Assembly: GCA_028869255.1 (NCBI GenBank)
Contig: CP110972.1
Span: forward strand, 2,299,001 to 2,363,000
DNA: 64,000 nt
Source: Pseudomonas poae
Lineage (GTDB): Bacteria > Pseudomonadota > Gammaproteobacteria > Pseudomonadales > Pseudomonadaceae
Direction of reading: 5' to 3'
In this document: positions 20,401 to 27,162 of the stretch, in pieces
How positions within the stretch are numbered: the stretch's first letter is position 1
Layout: every line of letters starts with the position of its first letter
Translations under genes and position numbers: made by a program
Notes under the pieces: generated by a model
What the model was told of the DNA's origin: nothing
The model's database searches: none
The model's input: only the letters and a program-made list of their open reading frames with translations

Positions 20401-22072
20401 GGTTGCCGCTGACCCGCAATTGGCGTGGCTGGCAGAGGCGGAAAAACGCGGTGATGTGGATTGGCGCCGCGTCGAGGAAATTCACACCAGCTTCAAGTAT
20501 TCCCATTCGGGCCTTGGCCCGGCCGCGCAGGTGGTACTGGCGATCGCGCTGGCGGTGGTAACCGGCGGTGCGGGCCTGGGTGCCGGCATGGTGGGCGCAG
20601 GCGCCGGGACATTTGCCGGCGGGTTTGCCGATGCGGTGCTGGCTGCCGTGATGAATAACGCGGCCAATAGCGTGATCAGCAACAAAGGCAACCTGGGCGC
20701 CACGTTCAAAGACATCACCAGCAAAGACGCAATGAAAGGCTATGTCGTCTCTGGGATGATGGGCGGCATCGGTGGCGCAATGGGCTATGACCCGACCACC
20801 TTGGGTTTTGACTGGAACAGCGTAGGCCAGGTCGTTCTCAAGACCGGTGCCGAAACGATCGTCCAGACCGCGTTCAATGGCGGCAGCCTGGGCGATAACT
20901 TCGCCAACAACCTGTTGGGTTCGGTGATCAACATTGCCGGGGCCGTGGCGGCCAATCAGATCGGCAACACCACCCTGGTTGACGGTAGCCCCACCAAGAT
21001 CGCAGCGCATGCGCTGCTGGGTGGCTTGAAGTCGATGGCCATGGGCGGCGACTTCCAGACCGGCGCCCTGGCAGGCGGTGCCAACGAAGCACTGGTGCAA
21101 TACCTCGCAGAGTTGGTGCTGCCGGACAACTACGACCCGAATCGGCCTGGCAACCAGCAGGCGCAGGTCAACTTGATGGCGATGTCGCAGCTGATGGGTG
21201 TGCTGGCTGCCGTGGTCACCGGAGGCGACCCGGAAATCGCGGCCAACATCGCGGCCAACGCCACTCAGTACAACTACCTGAGCCATTCGGATCTGGAGCG
21301 GGCATCCAAGGAGCTGCTGGGTTGCGGTAACGACACAACCTGTGCGGAAGATGGTTACGCGAAATATCACAACCTGAGCATGGAGCAAACCGCCCGGGCC
21401 CTGATTGAATGCGGCAACGACCCGAAGACCTGCGCCAATGTGTCGATGCTCGTCGCGAAAGCCGAGGCGGATACCGCTCGATTCAAGAGCATGGCTGACA
21501 GTGCCTCGCCTGCCGTAGCAAAAGTGCTTAATCTGCTGATCGCGGAAAACTACGGCTTTCAGAATGACTTGGCCGGGGTCACCGCAGGGCACTCGGCGGA
21601 AGCGGTTGCTGATGTTCTGGTGCAGAAATTCGGCATCACGCCGGAGCGTGCAGCAGCGTTTGTCGCTGGCGTGGTGTTGACCGTTGCGGCGATCAACGCG
21701 GCAAAAGGTGGTGGCGGTCCAAAAGCACCTGCCCAGATCGACAGTCCGCCCGTGAAGAATGGATGGAAGGTTGGTGATGATGTTTATAATCAAACGGCTA
21801 AAGGTAACGACCCTTCTTGGTCTGCTGTCCGGGCTAGGTTTTGGAAAAACGAGGCATCTGCTCCCGATGCTGCGAGTACATATGGATCAGAGAACCTTGA
21901 TCGAATGAGTAAAGGGCTCGCACCGCAGCGATATAATGCGGATAAAGGTGGAGTTGAGTCTATGGAGTTGAGTCACGAACCCATTCCTGCTCGGGATGGA
22001 GGGAAAGACTTTGTTCCTCGTTGGCCGCAAGATCACGCCGCTGTCGATCCTTACCGAAAGCCAGGATATTGA
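17477..22072 (+). CDS. TpsA/CdiA-like exoprotein, C-terminal part with toxin tip
   Basis: 1531 residues continuing tpsA; the TTG at 17477 is not a real start. Order: end of the helix, a linker (residues ~280-400), haemagglutinin repeats (NNLSLTANNIDNSGLIQAG), a conserved FHA-type module (KDLSVEAGESLTVAAAANEE), a Gly/Ala hydrophobic stretch (AAQVVLAIALAVVTGGAGLGAGMVGAG) and a pretoxin region with ANIAANATQYNYLSH, in the place of the VENN-type marker of CdiA. After ~21760 base use turns AT-richer and the exchangeable toxin begins: SWSAVRARFWKNEA, then ENLDRMSKGLAPQRYN, MELSHEPIPARDGG and WPQDHAAVDPYR. This resembles HNH/EndoVII-type nuclease tips of polymorphic toxins, hence probable DNA or RNA cleavage in target cells. 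Confidence 0.85.
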   Translation: MNATHLLNDRGLIFSGSDMTLRVNDFSNRYGDVYSLGGLDIARDDASGRSSLVENVSGSLESAGDMRLLTDALSNRRDQFSTEKKLVSGNINIYSNDGCKGKGCELYFTSVEKYEDVITGSSASAFITAGGELTVGSRTVDNLYSSMSAAKNILINTDVLTNRGAAGGEERHLNSGLYTRDRGIYSTFMNRQSQFNTVNNPNSGAYRPGEINMAQVMAGVGNFYETSTYVVPTTGSVIAQAVIQAAGQVTVNATTKIDNSVIRPNATDINTPAQNRNTNSDVFASTVKPAITTQLPPDLAQRQVNPVTLPGFTLPVGQNGLFRLSGQQGKAGVAGNGVTGNAGLSIDGRQITSRDREQALDYSAVQERGFSVDGQPLAGSVNGQGPSALDTRGVSIPRVRGLPEIAAVDNQHKYMIETNPALTDLKQFMSSDYLLDKLGVTPDQSNRRLGDGLYEQRLIREAVVARTGQRYIDGITSDDALYRYLMDNAIAYKDSLNLQLGVSLTAEQVAALTHDIVWMEEAEVNGQKVLTPVLYLANANNRLAPNGALIQGQDVNLISGGDLHNSGTLRATNNLSLTANNIDNSGLIQAGNRLEMLATDSIRNTRGGIVTGRDINATALTGDIINERTVTTFKREGDGYQLRDDVVSEGSRFEATDTLTLSAMRDVQNIGSTLKAGGNASIAAGRDVVIASQVEQDDYAYQRRRVSGTEQTIVQHASAVESGADLTIDARRDVSVVASRVSAAKDLSVEAGESLTVAAAANEEHEYSKGKKGKTKTTTQSDEVTQQGAELSAGGDLIAVAGTDVTLIASKISAGNDAYINAGNALNVLAAQNSSYSLYDMSKKGGWGSSKTQRDEVTDVTHVGTEIKAGANLTLESGGDQRYQAAKLESGQDLAIISDGAVTFEAVKDLHQESHQKSKDSMAWTSMSGKGKTDETLRQTQMKAQGELVIKAVDGLKIDIKHVDQQTVHQVINSMVAADPQLAWLAEAEKRGDVDWRRVEEIHTSFKYSHSGLGPAAQVVLAIALAVVTGGAGLGAGMVGAGAGTFAGGFADAVLAAVMNNAANSVISNKGNLGATFKDITSKDAMKGYVVSGMMGGIGGAMGYDPTTLGFDWNSVGQVVLKTGAETIVQTAFNGGSLGDNFANNLLGSVINIAGAVAANQIGNTTLVDGSPTKIAAHALLGGLKSMAMGGDFQTGALAGGANEALVQYLAELVLPDNYDPNRPGNQQAQVNLMAMSQLMGVLAAVVTGGDPEIAANIAANATQYNYLSHSDLERASKELLGCGNDTTCAEDGYAKYHNLSMEQTARALIECGNDPKTCANVSMLVAKAEADTARFKSMADSASPAVAKVLNLLIAENYGFQNDLAGVTAGHSAEAVADVLVQKFGITPERAAAFVAGVVLTVAAINAAKGGGGPKAPAQIDSPPVKNGWKVGDDVYNQTAKGNDPSWSAVRARFWKNEASAPDAASTYGSENLDRMSKGLAPQRYNADKGGVESMELSHEPIPARDGGKDFVPRWPQDHAAVDPYRKPGY

Positions 22073-22075
22073 TAA

Positions 22076-22527
22076 ATGACGGAAACACTGTCTTCAATTT
22101 TTCAGCGGACTCGAGGGGCTCCTATTGAAGTTGCTGAGGGGCTTGCGCACCCGATTTTTCAAAAAAAGATTAGGGCAGGCCGAAGCAGATTCTTGGCTCG
22201 AAGGTTGAAATCATCTAAACAGCTGGTGTCTGGACTGCGTTTAAAAGTGGTAAAGGGCGAGCTAGAAGTAAATAACCAGCGTCACTCTGAAATAATTTTA
22301 TGGTCTGATACTAGCCCGGAGTCAGTTTTTTTACGGTGGTGTCCAAAAAAGCTTGCGAACTAAAGGTCTGGAATGTATGGCGTGTGAACGATATCGTGCA
22401 GGCTTGGGTTGGGAACGCAGGAATTGTAATAAGTGAGGAGGGTTGCATAACAAAATTGGAGTGTAGTGGCGGTACTGAGGTAGTCGACTTTTCTACTTTG
22501 GTTTTCCAGATCGAGTCGATTGATTAA
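22076..22527 (+). pseudogene. Cognate immunity protein 1, frameshifted as read
   Basis: Starts 3 bases after the tpsA stop, the position of the immunity gene in CDI loci. As read, the frame ends after 95 residues; a second overlapping frame (22336-22527) continues. The switch lies at the A6 run 22345-22350: one more A joins FLRWCPKK to ACELKVWNVWRVND and gives a single 150-residue soluble protein ending FSTLVFQIESID. AT-rich like the toxin tip. The sequence family is not recognised with certainty; the immunity role is inferred from position and composition. The alternative is two tiny overlapping genes, which is less likely. Confidence 0.6.
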
Positions 22528-23055
22528 TATTCACTACTCGGCACAAAAGCAACTCCATCAGGTTTGGTTTCAGGAGAAACTGGAGTTGTAGGTACTGGTA
22601 AAGCTGCGGCTAATGATGCGAGTTTTACACCAACATCCACATCAGGATGGACGAGTATCTCGAGTGACGCTCGCGCTGTGGTCCGGGACGTCGAGAATCA
22701 TTCAGGTGTGCCGATGTCCTCTAACCAGCGCACGCAACTCGCAGAGGAGTTGCGTCAGGTGGATCACACTTATGTCGCGTCCAGAAGCGACTATCAAGCC
22801 TTACAGCGTGAATACAATAGCCAGCGAAATAATCTCAAGCGTGAGTGGGAGTTGAATACTGGTTTGAAATGGCCCAAGACGGAGAGTGGTGTGGATTTCC
22901 AAGCGCACCATGTGATACCACAGCAGTATGGTGGACCTAACCAATGGTGGAATTTGCATCCGGTGCCGGGTGGTAGTGCTCACCAAGGTGGCGTTCATGC
23001 CCCAGCAAGTCCAACAACTACAGCATTTCCGCAGAAACCTCCGAGGCGACCATGA
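22528..23055 (+). CDS. Displaced (orphan) toxin tip 2, HNH/AHH-type nuclease, no start codon
   Basis: Open frame right after the immunity 1 stop, without ATG or ribosome site; only a weak TTG at 22564. The beginning (SLLGTKATPSGLVSGETGVV) looks like an internal CdiA pretoxin piece. The end carries FQAHHVIPQQYGG, then NQWWNLHPV and HQGGVHAP, the His-rich core of HNH/EndoVII-superfamily toxins with an AHH signature. Such CdiA-CT cassettes are silent until recombined onto the 3' end of the full-length exoprotein gene. The stop overlaps the next immunity gene by ATGA. Toxin activity is inferred from family. Confidence 0.65.
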   Translation, partial: YSLLGTKATPSGLVSGETGVVGTGKAAANDASFTPTSTSGWTSISSDARAVVRDVENHSGVPMSSNQRTQLAEELRQVDHTYVASRSDYQALQREYNSQRNNLKREWELNTGLKWPKTESGVDFQAHHVIPQQYGGPNQWWNLHPVPGGSAHQGGVHAPASPTTTAFPQKPPRRP

Positions 23056-23564
23056 CCATGTACGAAAAATTAGAGGCATTCAATGCACTCGCATGCGTGC
23101 TATTAGAGCGGCTGAACCCTGTTTCTTCTGGTGACGTGAGTGGGATGCGACAGCAGTGGCCAGCGGCTCCCGATGAGTACTTTGCTTTTATGCAGGAGCG
23201 GGGGCATGGTGAGATAAAGGAGGACGACTGCGCGCTGTCGCTTTTGACGATTCAACCCACATTATGTCCCGCGGCAGACTACTTCGGTGATGATGGGTTT
23301 TATAACGACGGACCCTATGAATCGGGTGCTAAGGGCGAGGTGTGGCTGTTCGGCTGGGATAGCACCGGGACTGCTTTCGGTTTCGACAGTGGAGACAACT
23401 GGCGATTGTTGGAAATCGACAATATGCGTTGGATAACGCGACTTGACTTGTCGTTTCGTCAGTTCCTCGAAGGGGTGTTGGTATGTTATCCACAGCGGCC
23501 GATAAGCTTTGCGAATGGAGTTTGGCGCGACTCGGGAGATGTTTCTTACACCCTGTCGGATTAG
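23052..23564 (+). CDS. Immunity protein 2, SMI1/KNR4 (SUKH)-like
   Basis: 170 residues, ATG overlapping the toxin 2 stop. The layout fits the SUKH superfamily of immunity proteins: an early LLERLNPV helix, WPAAPDEYFAFMQERGHGEI with the characteristic LPxxYxxFL-like turn, then PAADYFG and GEVWLFGWDSTGTAFGFD, and a C-terminal FRQFLEGVL helix. SUKH proteins commonly neutralise nuclease toxins, in line with the HNH-type toxin immediately upstream. Kept with an otherwise silent toxin, it may still protect against neighbours delivering that toxin. Confidence 0.75.
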   Translation: MTMYEKLEAFNALACVLLERLNPVSSGDVSGMRQQWPAAPDEYFAFMQERGHGEIKEDDCALSLLTIQPTLCPAADYFGDDGFYNDGPYESGAKGEVWLFGWDSTGTAFGFDSGDNWRLLEIDNMRWITRLDLSFRQFLEGVLVCYPQRPISFANGVWRDSGDVSYTLSD

Positions 23565-23570
23565 GCATAA

Positions 23571-24068
23571 AAGCCTGCTGAGCCTAAAAAAGTGGAAAAG
23601 GCCGCATTTATCTGGTGCAAAAGGCGCGGGTACAAAAGGTACGTGTGGCGACGCCGGAAAGGAAGGTGATCTTGCGTCAAATAAGGTCAAGTGGGTTGAT
23701 GCGAATGCAGGTGTGAGTCCGCGTGCCCGTGATTACAATGACTCGGCAACCGGTGCTCGCTCTAACCCTGCGACCCAATCTGGCCAAGCGCCTGCGCTTG
23801 AGAGAACAATGCCGGATGGGTCAACAAGGTTGGTTAAGTTCGATGGTGTGGATGGTGACGTTTTAGTTGATCGCAATATTTCGGTTGTAACGGCGAGCAA
23901 GTCGAAGGACCAAGCGCTTAGGCAGTCTGACGTGTTAAGTCAGAATGGTTTAACTGCGCGCTGGGAAGTACCTACGCAGGCTCAGGCAAATAGAGCTCGG
24001 AAATGTGTGATGAGTTGGGCATTAAAAACATTTCAGTGAAGGTGATTCGTGAGCCAGGAAATCAATAA
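23571..24068 (+). pseudogene. Displaced toxin tip 3, restriction-endonuclease-fold-like, frameshifted as read
   Basis: No start codon; the frame opens after a TAA at 23568-23570. The body reads ARDYNDSATGARSN, QSGQAPALERTMPDGS, LVKFDGVDGDVLVDRN and QALRQSDVLSQNG, a pattern I associate with PD-(D/E)xK-fold toxin tips. At the AAA at 24001-24003 one base is missing: restored, the end becomes ARKMCDELGIKNISVKVIREP and stops at 24066-24068, overlapping the next immunity gene; as read it ends at 24039. Another frame change near 23610 is possible. Asn follows Asp-Arg where a DxK core would need Lys, so activity is doubtful even if repaired. Confidence 0.55.
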
Positions 24069-24309
24069 GCACGTTGCGCGAGCTATTGTTGAATTTGCCG
24101 TATTTCTTGAGTTTTCGGGGGAGGATGCATTAAATCCCGATGCTGCAGTGCAGGGGCTCGAGCAACTAGCTTCGACATTGCAAATGATGGACTTGGAATC
24201 TAAAACAGCTTTGTGCTCGCAGTTTAGCAACCTCGCAATAGAATATTCGGGTGAGCAGGCAGAGTTTGTGGAAAGCTTGGGCGAAGCGCTGGGGTTGATC
24301 GAGGAGTAG
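24049..24309 (+). CDS. Probable immunity protein 3
   Basis: 86 residues. The start is GTG at 24049 with AAGG six bases before it and lies inside the restored 3' end of toxin 3, the usual toxin-immunity overlap. The product is acidic and helical (AIVEFAVFLEFSGEDALNP, LEQLASTLQMMDLESK), soluble, without signal peptide. Family not recognised; role inferred from context. A terminator follows. Confidence 0.6.
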   Translation: MSQEINKHVARAIVEFAVFLEFSGEDALNPDAAVQGLEQLASTLQMMDLESKTALCSQFSNLAIEYSGEQAEFVESLGEALGLIEE

Positions 24310-24366
24310 TTTGCTCATCAGTAAAAACCTCAGTTTTACTGGCATGCAAAACTGTATAACGCACTG

Positions 24367-24391
24367 ACACCGGCCTGGCGCCGGTGTTTTT
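24367..24391 (+). terminator. Intrinsic terminator after immunity 3
   Basis: Perfect 8-bp stem ACACCGGC / GCCGGTGT with a 5-nt loop, ending in a T5 run (24387-24391). It separates the three linked toxin/immunity pairs from the next immunity gene. Confidence 0.75.
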
Positions 24392-24479
24392 GCAGCCTTT
24401 TTGCCGCCTTCCAGCACCCCAAACTCTGAACATGGGCGCAGCCAGGGCGTTACCGTAAAAATCACCTCGGCGCATTAAA

Positions 24480-25008
24480 ATGAATATTGATGTTGTGAAA
24501 ACAGCCTGGGCGGATGCAGGCATTAACAACGAGCTTGTGTATGTCAGGACTTACTCCGGCTATCGAAGCAGCCGAGCCGACCCGCTGGGGGTCGAGCATC
24601 ACGCCGGCGCTGATATCAGTGATCAGGGGTGAGGCCGTATTGGATGCATTGGCGCATAGCCGGTTTGTGCTTGCCCAGCCGCGTGAGGATGTGTGGATTC
24701 ACCCTGAAGCTACGTTTGACCGGGACCTGTACGACCCTACGCTGACCACTCAGCGCTATGAGCAATGGGTGGGCAGTATGTTGGAGCGCTGTGGCTACAA
24801 GACCCGGCGTGCATTATTCAAAGACATGAAAAAGTGCAGTATCGAGCGTAAGGAAGGGCAGATAACCATTCGCCCCAGTCACCATGAAAAACTCGAGTTC
24901 TGGAGCGGCAAGGGCATCGGTGAAAGTCTGTATGTGACTGTTCCCTTCGCGAGTAGCCCTGCTGAAATCGGTGCGGCCTTGCGCTTGGCCTTTAGCCGCT
25001 GTACGTGA
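24480..25008 (+). pseudogene. Orphan CdiI-type immunity protein (DUF1436 family), frameshifted as read
   Basis: As read, the frame from ATG 24480 (MNIDVVKTAWADAGIN, then YSGYRSSRADPLGVEHH) stops after SDQG, while the rest (EAVLDALAHSRFVLAQP to the end) lies in another frame. Removing one G from the G4 run 24626-24629 joins them into a 175-residue protein. SGYRSSRADPLG, AHSRFVL, GYKTRRALFKDMKKCSIER and ITIRPSHHEKLE are hallmarks of the DUF1436 immunity proteins of contact-dependent inhibition systems. No toxin fragment precedes it, so it is an orphan guarding against a toxin this strain no longer encodes here. A later ATG (24514 or 24541) gives an N-terminus unlike the family. Confidence 0.8.
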
Positions 25009-25013
25009 TGGGG

Positions 25014-25043
25014 CTCCACTGACGTAACGCGCAGTCAGTGGAG
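25014..25043. terminator. Inverted repeat between convergent genes
   Basis: Perfect 10-bp arms CTCCACTGAC / GTCAGTGGAG with a 10-nt loop, 5 bases after the immunity 4 stop and 79 bases before the convergent pectin lyase stop. No T-run follows, so termination is plausible but unproven. Confidence 0.4.
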
Positions 25044-25121
25044 CAGTCTCAACGCTGGCGTATAAAACCGACCGCGGCCACCTGCGTTTGCACGTAGCCA
25101 TCAGCGGCAGGAGCCGTCGCA

Positions 25122-26369
25122 TCAGTGGCTACCCGTATTGGCATGGCCCGCACCCGCGTCGCGTGGGACTTCAATTCGCGCAATCCCGGCAGGCTGCGGT
25201 GCAATAAGGTATTCACGGTATTGCTTGAACGCCTCCAGCACAGATGCATCCTGGGGGCGATAGTCATCGCCACTCAGGTGCTGCTGGTTAGCCACACAGG
25301 GTCTGCCGAGTGCGGCCTGGCAGGCATCATTGGTTGACTGCGCAGCTGAAGCGAAGAGGGCGTAAGCCGTGCCCGGTTGCCGTGTATCGTTGAACAGCGG
25401 GTGCGACACGTCTTCGAAGTCATTGCCTTCCACCAGCAAATGGGAGCTGGCAGTACGCGACATGATCGCGCCCTGATACGTCAGATGGGCAAACACGTTA
25501 TTGACCAGTTGCGCGCGTACCTCGGCATTGCCCATTCCGCCGGAGTGGGGCGCCCGACCCGAGGTGTCATGCACATAGTTTCTGAGCAGCGTCAGGGTGT
25601 CGTGATGGCCCAGAAACAGCCATACCCAGTAATGGTGCCCATCGCAGGTCGCCGAGTAGGGCGTGCGGCCATCGAACTCGTTGTTGGAAATCGTCACATG
25701 GGTCGCGCTGCCCCAGCCAGTCACGAGCATCTGCCGGCCAATATGCGCAAAGGTGTTGTGGTCGATCCACACGCCGTCGGCGTCGTCCAGGGTGAGTGCG
25801 TCGCCGCCCCAGACCACGCGTGGGTTGATGTCCGAGAGGGTCAGGTTGCGCACGATGACATTGTGCGCGCCACTCCCGATGAACAACCCCATGCCCTGGA
25901 TACCGGCATGGGGCCCAACGCCCAATAGGGTCTTGTTGGAACCGATCTTCAGGCGCTGCAAGCCTGCTTTGTCATAGGTCACCGTGGCGGGCGATTTCGA
26001 CTGGCAGAAATGGTTGGCACCGTCGATCGCCCATTGCCCACCGCCATGGGGACAGGCGTTGGCCATGCAGCCGGCCTCGGTCACTTGGGCGCTGCCGTCG
26101 GAAACAACCGAGCCGCGGAAATCGACGATATGGTCCAGGGCGATAACCCGAGGTGTGTCATCGGTGCAATTGCCGCGCGTGTCGAAGCTCGCACACAGCG
26201 AATTCTTCAGTTCGGACGCCGTGGCCGGATGCACGGCCGCAGCCTCGCCACCACCGGTTACGGCCTTGGCAAAACCGTCGGGATGACTGGCTGCCAGAGA
26301 GGGCTGCGGCAGCAGCAGGGAGGCAGATAACACGGATGCGGACAGGCATCGGAAAAGGGGGGGGTACAA
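25122..26369 (-). CDS. Secreted pectin lyase (polysaccharide lyase family 1)
   Basis: About 415 residues. Signal peptide (LSASVLSASLLLPQPSLAA), then a PL1 parallel beta-helix. Seen: GVGPHAGIQGMGLFIGSGAHNVIVRNL, DALTLDDADGVWIDHNTF and GRQMLVTGWG. The absence of the Asp-rich calcium site of pectate lyases and the overall wording point to a pectin (methylated galacturonan) lyase like those of soft-rot bacteria. The N-terminus is uncertain: a G8 run (26357-26364) precedes it, and one G fewer would give a better signal peptide starting at TTG 26376. Probably secreted via the T2SS encoded 12 kb away. Confidence 0.85.
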   Translation of the reverse strand: MYPPLFRCLSASVLSASLLLPQPSLAASHPDGFAKAVTGGGEAAAVHPATASELKNSLCASFDTRGNCTDDTPRVIALDHIVDFRGSVVSDGSAQVTEAGCMANACPHGGGQWAIDGANHFCQSKSPATVTYDKAGLQRLKIGSNKTLLGVGPHAGIQGMGLFIGSGAHNVIVRNLTLSDINPRVVWGGDALTLDDADGVWIDHNTFAHIGRQMLVTGWGSATHVTISNNEFDGRTPYSATCDGHHYWVWLFLGHHDTLTLLRNYVHDTSGRAPHSGGMGNAEVRAQLVNNVFAHLTYQGAIMSRTASSHLLVEGNDFEDVSHPLFNDTRQPGTAYALFASAAQSTNDACQAALGRPCVANQQHLSGDDYRPQDASVLEAFKQYREYLIAPQPAGIARIEVPRDAGAGHANTGSH

Positions 26370-26571
26370 GCCTCAACGGGGTTTTCCTGAATGCGTCAAT
26401 ACAGGCGGCCAAGCCTTGCCGAACAGGCCAGCCATGATCTGAATACATGCCGACATTTATCAAACAATTTGAGTGCGATAGGGTTTTTCTTCAGCTGATG
26501 TTCAGCTGTGAGCGCTGGCACCGGGCACCCGGCCTGAGCCCGCTTTGAATTTCAGAGCCTGGCTGGGGTAC

Positions 26572-27162
26572 TCAAGGCAGGGCGTTTATGGCGTGTATTA
26601 CCGCATCGGCGATGGTCTTTGTAATAAGCCGACGCTGACCTTTATCCATCGTCGGGCTCAGCCATGTGGGCAGGCTGTTCAGCATCGGCAAAATCGCTGT
26701 GAGCGCACCCTCGCGCAACGGCCCGCCGGGCTGATGGCTTAGTTGGTCGACCAACTTCATGAATTCTGACTCATAGGCCAGCCTCAATCGCTCAACGCTT
26801 GCCTGCATCGGGGCGCCCAGGCAATTGGCATCCATGACCGCCAACTTGAAGTGCGCGGTCATTTGTTCATGCAATTTAAGATGGCCTTCGATCAGTTTTG
26901 TCAGGCGTTGCGCGGGCGTCAATTTTCGGCGTTTGATCAGCTCGATGTGCGACAACAACGCCTGATACAGCTCTATCAGCCATTCCAACAGCATTGCTTC
27001 CTTGCTCTCTACATGGTGATAAATCGCGCCCGGGGTGATTCCAAGATGCGCCGCCAATTCGCGCATGCTGACCTGGCTGAAACTACGTTGCTGGAACAGC
27101 TCCAGGGCTCTGCGCTGAAACTCCGAGCGGCTCAGCACAGGAACCATCCGCCCGTGGCTCAT
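26572..27162 (-). CDS. TetR-family transcriptional regulator
   Basis: 196 residues. N-terminal helix-turn-helix at residues ~14-60 (RALELFQQRSFSQVSMRELAAHLGITPGAIYHHVESKEAML); the C-terminal part is a helical ligand domain. The start codon overlaps the stop of the acyl-CoA synthetase gene (ATGA), so it is cotranscribed at the end of the nitrile operon. A CoA-thioester or acid-sensing repressor is plausible, by analogy with TetR proteins linked to acyl-CoA genes, but the ligand is not shown. Confidence 0.85.
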   Translation of the reverse strand: MSHGRMVPVLSRSEFQRRALELFQQRSFSQVSMRELAAHLGITPGAIYHHVESKEAMLLEWLIELYQALLSHIELIKRRKLTPAQRLTKLIEGHLKLHEQMTAHFKLAVMDANCLGAPMQASVERLRLAYESEFMKLVDQLSHQPGGPLREGALTAILPMLNSLPTWLSPTMDKGQRRLITKTIADAVIHAINALP

